A stretch of DNA of 64,000 nucleotides. It comes from an uncultured bacterium. GTDB taxonomy: Bacteria > Pseudomonadota > Gammaproteobacteria > Burkholderiales > Burkholderiaceae_E. Positions 1-11,099 of this stretch are shown here, piece after piece. Position 1 is the stretch's first letter. Each line of letters starts with the position of its first letter. The position numbers were made by a program, and so were the translations under genes. Location of the stretch: contig CAIVPX010000052.1 in assembly GCA_903907905.1 (NCBI GenBank), positions 120,727-184,726 on the forward strand, read 5' to 3'. The notes beneath the pieces are model-generated. The model saw only the letters and a list, made by a program, of their open reading frames with translations, made no database searches and had not been told where the DNA came from.

Positions 1-535
1 CCACCAGCTTCGGCTCAACCGCCAGCGCCCGAGCAATACCAATGCGCTGCCGTTGTCCACCGGAAAACTCGTGCGGATAGCGATGCAGATGCTCGGCCGA
101 CAGGCCTACCGTCTCGAGCAGCTCGACCGCGCGATCTTCTCGCGCCTGCCGGCTCGCCCCCAGGCGGTGGATCAACAGCGCTTCCGCAATTAACGCGCCC
201 GCGGTCATCCGGGGATCGAGCGAGGCGCTGGGGTCCTGAAACACCATCTGCACGTCTTTGCGCAAGGCACGCCATTGCTGGCGGTCCAGCCTGGCCAGGT
301 CGGTGCCGCCAAAGAGGATCTGCCCGGCGTCCGGACGCAACAGGCCGAGAATGAGGCGCGCCGTGGTGGACTTGCCGCAGCCGGACTCGCCCACCAGCCC
401 CAGGGTTTCGCCCGCCTGGACATCAAAGCTCACGCCATCCACCGCCTGAACACTCTGGCGTTGCCGCGAAAACAGGGGGGCGGGCAGCGGAAAATGTCGA
501 ACCAGTTGTCGCACGCTCAGCAGGGGCGCGTTCAT
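1..535 (-). CDS. Oligopeptide/dipeptide-type ABC transporter ATP-binding protein (DppF/OppF-like), 3' end cut by window edge
   Basis: This is the N-terminal ~178 residues of a cytoplasmic ABC ATPase that would power import of peptides or similar solutes. An ATG at 535 begins the reading MNAPLLSVRQLVRHF. A Walker A motif (GESGCGKST) follows, then a Q-loop region (MVFQDPSASLDPR) and the ABC signature (FSGGQRQRIGIARAL). Walker B and the C-terminal part lie off the left edge. It starts 5 nt after the stop of the other ATPase gene (541-1518), so the two are almost certainly one operon, giving the usual DppD/DppF heterodimer. The permeases and binding protein are not in the window. The substrate cannot be told from the sequence. 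Confidence 0.9.
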   Translation of the reverse strand, partial: MNAPLLSVRQLVRHFPLPAPLFSRQRQSVQAVDGVSFDVQAGETLGLVGESGCGKSTTARLILGLLRPDAGQILFGGTDLARLDRQQWRALRKDVQMVFQDPSASLDPRMTAGALIAEALLIHRLGASRQAREDRAVELLETVGLSAEHLHRYPHEFSGGQRQRIGIARALAVEPKLV

Positions 536-540
536 GGCCG

Positions 541-1518
<978 letters not shown>

Positions 1519-1665
1519 GTGAATCCTGCTGCGAGAAAGAAAATCACTGTATCGGCCGGCCCTGGCAACGAGGGCGGCAAAAGAGCCCTGCCGCAGCCGG
1601 TCCGAACAACCCCTGAACCCCTTTGCGACGTTATGCCGCACCGGATCCAAGCGTCCAATATATTA

Positions 1666-1680
1666 TTGATGCCGAATCAA
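1666..1680. promoter_or_regulatory. Candidate LysR operator (T-N11-A dyad)
   Basis: A 15-nt perfect palindrome, TTGAT-GCCGA-ATCAA, lies in the AT-rich part of the divergent gap between the ABC ATPase gene (start 1518) and the LysR gene (start 1708). Its inner 13 nt fit the LysR-type T-N11-A rule. Location and symmetry both suit autoregulation and control of the divergent ABC operon. Assignment is inferred from pattern only. Confidence 0.45.
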
Positions 1681-1707
1681 GACGTTTTTCATATCGATTA
1701 TCGGTAC

Positions 1708-2673
1708 ATGGAGCTTCGACAACTTCGCTACTTCGTCGCAGCGGCCGAAGAACTGCACTTCGGGCGGGCAGCGGCACGCGTGCATATTTCGCAGCCGCCG
1801 CTCAGCCAGCAGATCCAGTCGCTTGAAACCGAGATTGGCGTCGAACTCTTCGAGCGGCTCGGACGGGGCGTTCGGCTCACCCGCGCCGGCACAGAGTTTC
1901 TGCAGCATGCCCGAGGTGTGCTGCGACAGAGCCATCGCGCCGTCGAGCACGCTCAGAGGGCAGCCCGCGGCGAGATTGGCGAACTCGAGATCGGTTTCGT
2001 GGGCTCCCTCTCGTTTACCTATGTGCCCTGGATGCTTCGGGTCTTCATGGCCCGATACCCCGACATCCGCCTGGTCCTGCATGAAAAGACCATTGCCGAA
2101 CAGACCGAGTGGCTCGACGAGGGCCGCCTGCAGATCGGGCTGCTGCGCCCGCCGATCAACCTGCCGGATGTCGAATGCGAGACCGTTCTCAGGGAGCCCT
2201 TCGCCCTGGCCTTGCCCGTTGACCATCCCCTGGCCGACCTCGACAGCGTTCCGGTGGCGGCGCTTCGCGAGCAGCCGCTCATCATGCTGCCCCGCACGAT
2301 CGGTCTTCGCTACTACAGTCAGGTGCTCGGCATGTGCCACCGGGCTGGGTTCAGCCCGCAGGTGGTCCAGGAGATCCGGCATCTACCCGCGGCCATCGGC
2401 CTGGTGAGTGCAGGCATCGGCCTGACCGTCATTCCGGACTCGCTGCGTTTCCATCGCATGCCCGGCGTCACCTTTCGAACGATTGACGACTCGATCGAGA
2501 AGGCCGAGACAGCCATCGCCTGGCGAAAGGACAATCCCCTGCCGGCGGTCGATCGATTCCGGGATGTTGCGCGGGAAATCATCGGCTCGGGTCTTGAGGG
2601 GCTCGAGCGGGCCATGTCAACAACGCGCTGGTCGCTGGGCGCAAACCGCCGCTTAGGCACACAAGACGCCTGA
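1708..2673 (+). CDS. LysR-family transcriptional regulator
   Basis: DNA-binding regulator of 321 residues. The N-terminus is a typical LysR winged helix-turn-helix (MELRQLRYFVAAAEELHFG, then the recognition region HISQPPLSQQIQSLE, about residues 17-40). A periplasmic-binding-protein-like effector domain follows from about residue 90. The open frame runs far upstream, but the ATG at 1708 gives the canonical MELRQLRYF start. The gene is divergent from the peptide ABC ATPases and is followed after 18 nt by a Bug receptor gene, so either could be its target. The effector is unknown. The domain resembles the group of regulators for aromatic and carboxylic acid catabolism. Confidence 0.9.
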   Translation: MELRQLRYFVAAAEELHFGRAAARVHISQPPLSQQIQSLETEIGVELFERLGRGVRLTRAGTEFLQHARGVLRQSHRAVEHAQRAARGEIGELEIGFVGSLSFTYVPWMLRVFMARYPDIRLVLHEKTIAEQTEWLDEGRLQIGLLRPPINLPDVECETVLREPFALALPVDHPLADLDSVPVAALREQPLIMLPRTIGLRYYSQVLGMCHRAGFSPQVVQEIRHLPAAIGLVSAGIGLTVIPDSLRFHRMPGVTFRTIDDSIEKAETAIAWRKDNPLPAVDRFRDVAREIIGSGLEGLERAMSTTRWSLGANRRLGTQDA

Positions 2674-2691
2674 GGGCGAGGGAGATATCCG

Positions 2692-4544
<1,853 letters not shown>

Positions 4545-4593
4545 CTGAACGCGAGAGCTCGCCCCCCACCCAAAGGCTCTTCCGCCACAATCC

Positions 4594-5547
4594 GTGTCTA
4601 CCCTCCCCTCCCTCACGCACGCCCAACTCATCGCCCTCGACTGGGGCACCACCCACCTTCGGGCGGCGTTGCTCGGCGACGGCGGCGCCGTGCTCGAGCA
4701 CCGTCAGTCCGAGTCCGGTGTGATGCGGGTAGATGGCGGGCGATACGATCACGCTCTGGCAGCGCTGTGCGGCGACTGGCTTGCGCGCCCCGACCTGCCG
4801 GTAATCGCCAGCGGCATGATCGGCAGTCGCCAGGGCTGGCGGGAAGCCCCCTACCTCGCGTGCCCCGCGGGCATCGAGCAGGCAAGCTCGCACCTCACGC
4901 GCATTGCGCTCCACACGGGCGGCTCTCTTTGGGTGGTGCCCGGCCTGCACGGCAAGGCCCACAGCGGTATCGACGATGTGATGCGTGGCGAGGAGACCCA
5001 GATCTGGGGTGCCGACCTGCCGGCGGGCGCGCTCGTGGTGCTGCCCGGCACACACTCCAAATGGGCGTCGGTCGGACAGAGCGGCCGAATCGAAGGGTTT
5101 CAGACCTTCATGACCGGTGAGCTTTACGCCGTGCTCACCACGTACAGCATCCTGGGGCGGCTGATGAAACTGGGCGGGTATGCCCTTGAGGCCTTCGACG
5201 CAGGCGTTCGCCTCGGGCTGAGCGACCATGCGCGGGCAACGCATGTCATGTTTGCCGCCCGCACCGCGGGGCTGATGGATCAGGTCGCCCCCGAGGCCCT
5301 GCCCGATTACCTCTCCGGTATTCTGATCGGCATCGAGGTCGGCGCGGCCGGCACGGCGCCATCGTCCCAAAACCATTCAACGGCCGCTAGCGATCCCATC
5401 ACGCTGATCGGTGCAGCCGAACTCTGCGAACGTTACCGGCGCGCATTGGTCATCGCGAACCGGCCCGCCACGCTGGCCGCAGGTGATGTCCTCACGCGCG
5501 GCTTATGGCGGATTGCGCTGGCAGCCGGGCTGATCCGGATGGGCTGA
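4594..5547 (+). CDS. dgoK: 2-dehydro-3-deoxygalactonokinase
   Basis: Predicted cytoplasmic kinase phosphorylating 2-keto-3-deoxygalactonate in the De Ley-Doudoroff galactonate route. Visible family features are the phosphate-binding DWGTTHLRAALL near residue 16, ASGMIGSRQGW, PGLHGKAHSGIDDVMRGEE, VVLPGTHSKW and FQTFMTGELYAVL. Length is 317, a little longer than usual owing to a serine-rich insert near residue 255. The start is a GTG at 4594, with no strong ribosome site seen. The expected partner aldolase (dgoA) and galactonate dehydratase are not in the window. It lies 49 nt after panC on the same strand. Family assignment is firm; substrate is inferred. Confidence 0.88.
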   Translation: MSTLPSLTHAQLIALDWGTTHLRAALLGDGGAVLEHRQSESGVMRVDGGRYDHALAALCGDWLARPDLPVIASGMIGSRQGWREAPYLACPAGIEQASSHLTRIALHTGGSLWVVPGLHGKAHSGIDDVMRGEETQIWGADLPAGALVVLPGTHSKWASVGQSGRIEGFQTFMTGELYAVLTTYSILGRLMKLGGYALEAFDAGVRLGLSDHARATHVMFAARTAGLMDQVAPEALPDYLSGILIGIEVGAAGTAPSSQNHSTAASDPITLIGAAELCERYRRALVIANRPATLAAGDVLTRGLWRIALAAGLIRMG

Positions 5548-5564
5548 AGCGCGGGAGTGACCCG

Positions 5565-5612
5565 GCGATGTCTGCCACATCGTCGTGCCGTGGGGCCGGA
5601 CGCAGCCCCGGC
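5565..5612. terminator. Candidate convergent terminator hairpins
   Basis: Between the converging dgoK and Bug genes are two short inverted repeats. The first is CGATGT-ctgcc-ACATCG (5566-5582). The second is a GC-rich hairpin around GGGGC (5592-5596) and GCCCC (5605-5609), whose stem extends through a bulge. Neither is followed by a clear T-run. Confidence 0.3.
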
Positions 5613-5620
5613 GCGAGAAC

Positions 5621-6601
5621 TCAATCGAGTCGCGCGCCCGATTCGCGAACCAGTTGCGCCCAACGCGCCTCCTCGTCCTTCAGCAGCTCCGCAAACGCCG
5701 CGCGCGAGATGCCGCCCGGTTCGAGCGACTGCGCCGTGACGTAGCGCGCACGGTACGCCGGATCAGCCAGAACCTTGAGAACATCGGCGTGAATGCGATC
5801 GAGCACGGGCTCGGGGGTGAACGCGGGCGCCGCCATGCCAAACCAGACGCTGACCGCGTAGCCCGGCACCCCCGACTCGGCAACGGTGGGCAGGTCAGGA
5901 CGCAAGGACAGGCGCTTTTCCGTGGCAGTCGCCAGCACCTTGAGCTTGCCGGCTCGCTCGTGCTGCTCGAATACGGACAGCGTCACGATCAGCATCGACA
6001 ACTGCCCGCCAATCATGTCGGTGACCGCTGCCGATGACCCCTTGTAGGGCACGTGGATCAGATCGATCCCCGCCATGCGCTTGAGTTGCTCCGAGACCAC
6101 GTGTGGGTAGGACCCCGCGCCAAACGAGGCGTAGCTGAGCTTGCCGGGATTCGCTTTGGCGTAGGCGATGAACTCGGCCATGCTGCTGACCGGAATGCTC
6201 GGCGACACCGCCACCACCGGCGCCAGTCGCACCACGGTCGTAATTGGCGCAAAATCGACCCGGGGCCGGTAGGGCATCTTCGAGCTCAGATGCTGATTGA
6301 TGACGAAGGTGGCGCTGTCCGAAAACAGCAGCGTATAACCATCCGCCGGAGCCTTCGCCACAAAATCCGCCCCGATCATGGTGGCAGCGCCCGGCTTGTT
6401 TTCAACCACGACGGGCTGCGCCCAAAGCTCGGACAGGTGTTGAGCCAGTCCGCGCGCCACCATGTCGGTACCGCCTCCGGTCGTGTAGGGCACCACCAGC
6501 CGCACGGGTTTGACGGGCCAGGCGGGCGGTGCCGGCTGGGCCAGCGCGCTGGCTACGCAACTTGCGATCCACAGCATGCATGCCGTTACAAGCGATTTCA
6601 T
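5621..6601 (-). CDS. Bug/TctC-family periplasmic solute receptor
   Basis: 326-residue secreted receptor with a signal peptide ending near SALAQP. Bug hallmarks are WPVKPVRLVVPYTTGGGTD, VVVENKPGAATMIG, ADGYTLLFSD, VPYKGSSAAVTDMIGGQ and VAESGVPGYAV. It ends in the family-typical helix with an RWAQLVRESG segment. It stands alone, divergent from the small adhesin-E-like gene (95 nt gap) and convergent with dgoK. No TctAB partner is present. The ligand is unknown; family members bind di- and tricarboxylates, aromatic acids or amino-acid-like compounds. Confidence 0.92.
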   Translation of the reverse strand: MKSLVTACMLWIASCVASALAQPAPPAWPVKPVRLVVPYTTGGGTDMVARGLAQHLSELWAQPVVVENKPGAATMIGADFVAKAPADGYTLLFSDSATFVINQHLSSKMPYRPRVDFAPITTVVRLAPVVAVSPSIPVSSMAEFIAYAKANPGKLSYASFGAGSYPHVVSEQLKRMAGIDLIHVPYKGSSAAVTDMIGGQLSMLIVTLSVFEQHERAGKLKVLATATEKRLSLRPDLPTVAESGVPGYAVSVWFGMAAPAFTPEPVLDRIHADVLKVLADPAYRARYVTAQSLEPGGISRAAFAELLKDEEARWAQLVRESGARLD

Positions 6602-6696
6602 CTTCCACCCTCTTCACGCAGAATGCGTGATCATACGACCGAACACCTCCCCATTGGCCTGACATTCCGGTCTGGCAGCCCCAAGGAGAATCGACC

Positions 6697-7113
6697 ATGA
6701 ACGAGAACCGTGTTTCGAGCTGGGCCTCAATCCCGGCGCTGGCCGCCGTGCTGCTCGCCCTCCAGCACGCCACGGTCTGCGCTGCGCCGAACTGGGAAAC
6801 GGTGACCAAGAGCGATCAGGGCGTCTTTGCCATCGACGCGTCATCGATCACCCGGGAGGGGGCCGTACGCAAATTCACGACCATGCTCGACTACCGGCAA
6901 ACGCAGACCACGGCGGAGGGCAAGGCCTACCTCTCCACCCTGTCGCAGGTGCAACTCGATTGCGCGCAACGGGTCGCCCGAATCGTGAACCTCAGCTACC
7001 TCAGCGGCAAGGCCGGCAGCGGCTCGCTCGTCTACCGCGAGACCATCATTCGCGATTGGATGCCGATTGTGCCCACCTCGCCCATCGAGCAACTCGCCAA
7101 AAAGGTCTGCTGA
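6697..7113 (+). CDS. Small secreted protein resembling surface-adhesin protein E
   Basis: 138-residue protein with a signal peptide (about residues 1-30, ATVCAAP). The mature part resembles the adhesin-E/SapE-like domain found in many small betaproteobacterial envelope proteins: NWETVTKSDQGVFAID, a run of beta strands (KFTTMLDYRQTQ), then VQLDCAQRVARIVNLSYLSGKAGSG. Cys89 and the C-terminal Cys138 could form a disulfide. An AAGGAGAA site lies just upstream of the ATG. The neighbours (a divergent Bug gene and a convergent MmgE/PrpD gene) do not suggest a function. It is probably periplasmic or surface exposed. Confidence 0.7.
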   Translation: MNENRVSSWASIPALAAVLLALQHATVCAAPNWETVTKSDQGVFAIDASSITREGAVRKFTTMLDYRQTQTTAEGKAYLSTLSQVQLDCAQRVARIVNLSYLSGKAGSGSLVYRETIIRDWMPIVPTSPIEQLAKKVC

Positions 7114-7144
7114 GCCGCGCCGCCCTGCTCATCCGGTCGAAATC

Positions 7145-7177
7145 GGCCCCCGACACCGCTCGGGCGCTGCGGGGGCC
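7145..7177. terminator. Candidate convergent terminator
   Basis: In the 104-nt gap between two converging genes, GGCCCCC (7145-7151) and GGGGGCC (7171-7177) can form a 7-bp GC stem with a 19-nt loop. There is no T-run, so the call is weak. Confidence 0.3.
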
Positions 7178-7217
7178 TGGGCCGATGACTCCACGGGTCA
7201 CGGCCCTCGGTCCCTGA

Positions 7218-8570
7218 TCAGTCCTTGCTCAGATCGAGCAAGCGGAGGTCCGGCTCCTGATCGATAGCCAGCAGTCGCCGGTGCAACTCGGTCGCTCGCT
7301 CCACCGACCACGCCCGTTGCGCCATATCGAAGAATTTGTCTGCATAGTCGGACGCATCGGCCGGGTTGGCGGGCTCGCCCCTAATAACCTCGCAACGCCC
7401 CGTCAGCAACTTTCCGCCGCGCAGGTGAATTCGCAGATCGCAGATCTGGCGCGACGGAAACTGCTGCGAATAAGCGGGCTCCTCCCGAAGTTCGATTCGC
7501 TCGAGCAGCGCGTGAATCGACGCATTGGCCAGCGCTGACTCGCTGAAGCACTCCAGGCCATGAGAGCGGTTGACGAGCACGCTCGCCACGGCCCAGGGCG
7601 TTGAGAAACGGGTGGCAAAGGCATTACCGATATCGCGCCGGTTCAGAAAGGCAACAAAGCCGAACCCGCAGATCTCGATCTTTTCGATGGATTCGACCTG
7701 CGGCCAATCGTTGCTCGTGCCCAGCGGCCTCAACGCATCGCGCAGCGCATCGATGGCCGCGTGAATCGGCCGCCCGCAGCCATAGAGCTTGATATAGCCG
7801 TCCTGCAAGAGCCACCGCGAGCCCAGGCCAGCCACAACCTGCTCAGGTCGGAAGTTGTCGAACAATACATCGCCACAGGTGGCAGCAACGCCGTCAAGCG
7901 GCGCGCTAAAGCCGCTCTGAATCAGCCGAACGGCGGTCTGGCCCATGATCGCACTGTGCGAGGCGTACCAATTGCGAAGCGTTGAGCCCTCCTTCATGCC
8001 CTGCCGGTTACCCGCCATCGGCGAGGCTGCCGCCAGGCTGATCAGCGCGCGCATCGCCTCGGGCCCCATGCCGAGCAGCAGGCCGGTGGCCACCGCCCCA
8101 CCCACAACCCCGTAGGTACCGTGTGGATGGATACTCATGCGCATGTCGCAGGCACTGCCGATTCGTGCGGTGATCTCGTAGCCAATCGCGCAGGCCCGCA
8201 AAAACCGCTCACCGCTCAGCTCCAACTGCTGAGCCAGCGCCAGCGCGCTGGGCAAAACCTGAATGCCGGGGTGACCATTACTTTCGAGATTGCCTTCATC
8301 CAGCTCGAGCCAGCACCCGGCGCAGGCGTTGAGCGCCGCCGCGTCCACGGGGTTCAGTCGCCAGCGGGTGCCGATGACCTGGGCCTCGCCCGCGCCGCAG
8401 AGTTCCGACTGCCTGGCCCCCATCGCCTGCATTTCGGCCTCCTGGTTGCCGGCGGCACAGGCTGCGACCGTATCGGCCACGATCACGCGCAGGTGCGCCA
8501 GGGCCTGCGGGGGGACCACGTCCAACCGGGTCTCGCAGGCGAATTCGGCGAGTTGTTCGAGATAGTTCAT
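7218..8570 (-). CDS. MmgE/PrpD family protein
   Basis: Cytoplasmic protein of 450 residues in the family of 2-methylcitrate dehydratase (PrpD), cis-aconitate decarboxylase and iminodisuccinate epimerase. Diagnostic parts are DEGNLESNGHPGIQVLP, HPHGTYGVVGGAVATG, LRNWYASHSAIMGQ and LQDGYIKLYGCGRPIHAAIDA. The frame can be extended to a GTG at 8606, but the ATG at 8570 gives the family-typical MNYLEQLAEFA and has CAGGA 8 nt before it. It is divergent from a Bug receptor gene at 8680. The nearby gene at 9711 encodes a clear paralogue. No prpB or prpC lies near, so a role in the methylcitrate cycle is unlikely; the substrate is probably a hydroxy- or unsaturated carboxylate. Confidence 0.9.
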   Translation of the reverse strand: MNYLEQLAEFACETRLDVVPPQALAHLRVIVADTVAACAAGNQEAEMQAMGARQSELCGAGEAQVIGTRWRLNPVDAAALNACAGCWLELDEGNLESNGHPGIQVLPSALALAQQLELSGERFLRACAIGYEITARIGSACDMRMSIHPHGTYGVVGGAVATGLLLGMGPEAMRALISLAAASPMAGNRQGMKEGSTLRNWYASHSAIMGQTAVRLIQSGFSAPLDGVAATCGDVLFDNFRPEQVVAGLGSRWLLQDGYIKLYGCGRPIHAAIDALRDALRPLGTSNDWPQVESIEKIEICGFGFVAFLNRRDIGNAFATRFSTPWAVASVLVNRSHGLECFSESALANASIHALLERIELREEPAYSQQFPSRQICDLRIHLRGGKLLTGRCEVIRGEPANPADASDYADKFFDMAQRAWSVERATELHRRLLAIDQEPDLRLLDLSKD

Positions 8571-8679
8571 GAAGGAGATCCTGTTGGGGGCAGGGAGAAT
8601 CGTCACGGTGATTGCAGAGCACAGCCCGAGTCATCATACTCACGCCCGGCACGCTCAAGTGCCCACAACGGAGCCGAGC
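8571..8679. promoter_or_regulatory. Divergent promoter region
   Basis: A 109-nt gap separates the leftward MmgE/PrpD gene from the rightward Bug gene and must contain promoters for both. No clear -35/-10 pair or operator repeat was recognised. Confidence 0.4.
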
Positions 8680-9654
8680 ATGCTGCGATTCTGCTTGAAA
8701 GCCCTTCTCTCGACCCTGCTGATCGGCGCCCTCGCAAGTGCCGGATTCGCTCAGTCGTTTCCCGATCGCCCGATCAAACTGGTGATCCCCTTCGGTGCGG
8801 GCAGCGCCGTCGACACCATCGGCCGCACCATCGCCACGCAGGTGGCGCTGCAGACCGGACAAAGCGTGGTGGTTGACAACCGCACCGGCGCCAACGGCAT
8901 CATCGCGGCCGAGATGGTCGCACGCTCGCCTGCCGACGGCTACACCCTGCTCATGCCCAATGACGGCATCATGGCGGCCAATCCCGTGTTGTATGCCAAG
9001 CTGCCCTATGACCCCTTGCGCGATTTCACGGCCGTCACGCTCACCTCCACCGTGCCGCTGGTGCTGATCGCCAGTGCCGGGTCATCAGTACGCTCGGTGC
9101 CCGAACTGATCGCCCTCTCCCGAGCGAAACCAGGAAGCATCGACTTCACCTCAACGGGCGTCGGTTCCGCGCAGCATCTGGCGATGGAGTTTTTCATCGA
9201 ACTGGCCGGCATCAAGATGAACCATGTCCCCCACAAGGCGATGGGGCCTGCCCTCGCGGATGTGGTTGCGGGCACCATCCCGGTGATGTTTTCAGGCATG
9301 TCCAACGTCATGGGCTTCGTCAAGGAGGGGAAGCTTCGCATGCTCGGCGTAAGCGCCCCCAAGCGATCCTCGGCCGCACCCGACTGGCCAACCATTGCGG
9401 AAGCCGGACTCCCCCAGTATGCCTATACCGCGTGGAACGGCATCGTGGCGCCAGCGGGTACGCCGCCCGAGGTGATTCGCAAACTGCACGCCGAGATTTC
9501 ACGCGCCATGAAAGATCCTGCCGTCCACGCCAAGCTCTCGGGCATCGGTTTTGAACTCGTCGGGTCGGGTCCGGATGAATTCGGTGATCTGATCCGGCGC
9601 GACGTTCAACGACTCGGCGCGCTGGTGAAGGCTGCCGGCATTCAGCCCAATTGA
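8680..9654 (+). CDS. Bug/TctC-family periplasmic solute receptor
   Basis: 324-residue secreted receptor; the signal peptide MLRFCLKALLSTLL ends near GFAQS. Motifs include FPDRPIKLVIPFGAGSAVD, VVDNRTGANGIIAAE, ADGYTLLMPNDG and VPHKAMGPALADVVAG, the last being a variant of the usual VPYKG. The frame opens upstream at 8569, but that part overlaps the divergent gene; ATG 8680 preceded by CGGAG gives a normal signal peptide. It is followed after 56 nt by an MmgE/PrpD gene, and together with 9711-12065 it appears to be one transcription unit. The ligand is probably the substrate of the neighbouring MmgE/PrpD proteins (inference). Confidence 0.92.
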   Translation: MLRFCLKALLSTLLIGALASAGFAQSFPDRPIKLVIPFGAGSAVDTIGRTIATQVALQTGQSVVVDNRTGANGIIAAEMVARSPADGYTLLMPNDGIMAANPVLYAKLPYDPLRDFTAVTLTSTVPLVLIASAGSSVRSVPELIALSRAKPGSIDFTSTGVGSAQHLAMEFFIELAGIKMNHVPHKAMGPALADVVAGTIPVMFSGMSNVMGFVKEGKLRMLGVSAPKRSSAAPDWPTIAEAGLPQYAYTAWNGIVAPAGTPPEVIRKLHAEISRAMKDPAVHAKLSGIGFELVGSGPDEFGDLIRRDVQRLGALVKAAGIQPN

Positions 9655-9710
9655 GCGACCTGACCGTTGCTCAGGCCGTGGCCCTCTGACCCACCCTGAA
9701 GGTCGCCCTC

Positions 9711-11084
9711 ATGACGACCCCTCACGACTCAGCGCCTGCGCCTGACTACCTCGAGCGACTGGCGCGCTTCGTTGGCTCCACCCCGGTCGAGGATATCCCC
9801 GAGGCCGTGCTGGCACGCACCCGTGACATCCTCCTCGATACCTTCCCGGTCATTGCCAATGGCATGCGTACGCCCGAACTGATGGCGCTGTCGGACAGCC
9901 TCATGACGAGCGGCTCGCCCGGGCCCTGCTGGGTGATCGGACGAGGCCGGACCACCAATCGCATCGATGCCGCGATGCTCAACGGCATCGCGGGCGCCTG
10001 GCATGACTTCGACGAAGGCAACACGCTGGCCAATGGGCATCCCGGCATCCAGGTGCTGCCGGCCGCTCTCGCCATCGGTCAGGCGCGACAGCATTCGGGG
10101 CGCGACGTGCTCGCGACCATCGCGCTCGCCTACGAAGCGGTCTGCCGGATCGGCATGGCAACCCGGGTGAAATTGATCGTCAATCCACACGGTACTTTCG
10201 GGGTGGTCGGATCGGCCCTCGCCTCGGCGCGACTGCTGGGTTTCCCGGTCGATCGCATGCGCCAACTGGCCAGCCTCGCCGCGTCCAGTTGCATGGCCAC
10301 CAACCGACACACCATGATCGACGGCGCTACCGTTCGCAACTGGTACGCGGGCCACAGCGGCTTCATGGGACAGATGGCGGTGCGGCTGGCACAGTCCGGC
10401 TTCACCGGCCCCAGCGACGGGGTCAACACCACCTTCAGCCTGGTGCTCGGTGACGGCTTCTCCGGCGATGTCGCGGTCGATCGCCTGGGCGAGCGTTGGC
10501 TGTTGCTCGAGGGCTATCTGAAGCTGTATCCGACAGCGCGCTACGCGCACTCCTGCATCGATGCCTGGTTCGATGCCCGGGCTCGCTCGCCCCGGCCGAT
10601 CGATCCCAAGGACATTTCCCGCATCGATATCCGCGCCTACCGGCTCGCCGCCTTTCTTGCGAAGCAGCACCCCACCGACTGGTTCGGCACGCGTTTTTCG
10701 CTGCCGTTCGCCGTGGCTACACTCGCGATCGGCGGCCGCCGAGGTCTGGAGGCCTTCGGCAACGAGGCCGTGGCCGACCCCCGGATTCGATCCCTGTGCT
10801 CGCGGATTCATGTGCGCGAGGACGACGCGTACACGGCGCTATACCCCGGCCAGCAGCGGGTCACCTTGGACGTGCACCTCACCGACGGCACCTGCATCAC
10901 CGGCGAGTGTCACATCACGAGCGGGGAGCCCTCACGCCCGCACGCAACGACCGATCTCGAGCGCAAGTTCATCGACCTGGCCGAACCCGTATGGGGGGCA
11001 GCCGACAGCGCCCGCATTCGCGATGCCCTACTCGATATTGAGCGTTGCCGAGATGTCTCGCAACTCGTCGACTTCAACCCCTGA
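9711..11084 (+). CDS. MmgE/PrpD family protein (paralogue of 7218-8570)
   Basis: 457-residue cytoplasmic protein of the PrpD/cis-aconitate decarboxylase family. It matches the leftward gene at 7218-8570 along its length: DEGNTLANGHPGIQVLP, NPHGTFGVVGSALAS, VRNWYAGHSGFMGQMAVRL and LEGYLKLYPTARYAHSCIDA. The shared pattern indicates an old duplication rather than a recent one, since many positions differ. A Bug gene lies just upstream and another 15 nt downstream, so transport and catabolism are probably co-expressed. The reaction is unknown; it may be a dehydratase, decarboxylase or epimerase. Confidence 0.9.
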   Translation: MTTPHDSAPAPDYLERLARFVGSTPVEDIPEAVLARTRDILLDTFPVIANGMRTPELMALSDSLMTSGSPGPCWVIGRGRTTNRIDAAMLNGIAGAWHDFDEGNTLANGHPGIQVLPAALAIGQARQHSGRDVLATIALAYEAVCRIGMATRVKLIVNPHGTFGVVGSALASARLLGFPVDRMRQLASLAASSCMATNRHTMIDGATVRNWYAGHSGFMGQMAVRLAQSGFTGPSDGVNTTFSLVLGDGFSGDVAVDRLGERWLLLEGYLKLYPTARYAHSCIDAWFDARARSPRPIDPKDISRIDIRAYRLAAFLAKQHPTDWFGTRFSLPFAVATLAIGGRRGLEAFGNEAVADPRIRSLCSRIHVREDDAYTALYPGQQRVTLDVHLTDGTCITGECHITSGEPSRPHATTDLERKFIDLAEPVWGAADSARIRDALLDIERCRDVSQLVDFNP

Positions 11085-11099
11085 CCCAAGAGCCCCCAG

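Noticed and set aside
9729..10811. 360-residue frame antisense to the second MmgE/PrpD gene
   Set aside because: Low-complexity Gly/Arg/His composition and no ribosome site; shadow of a conserved gene.
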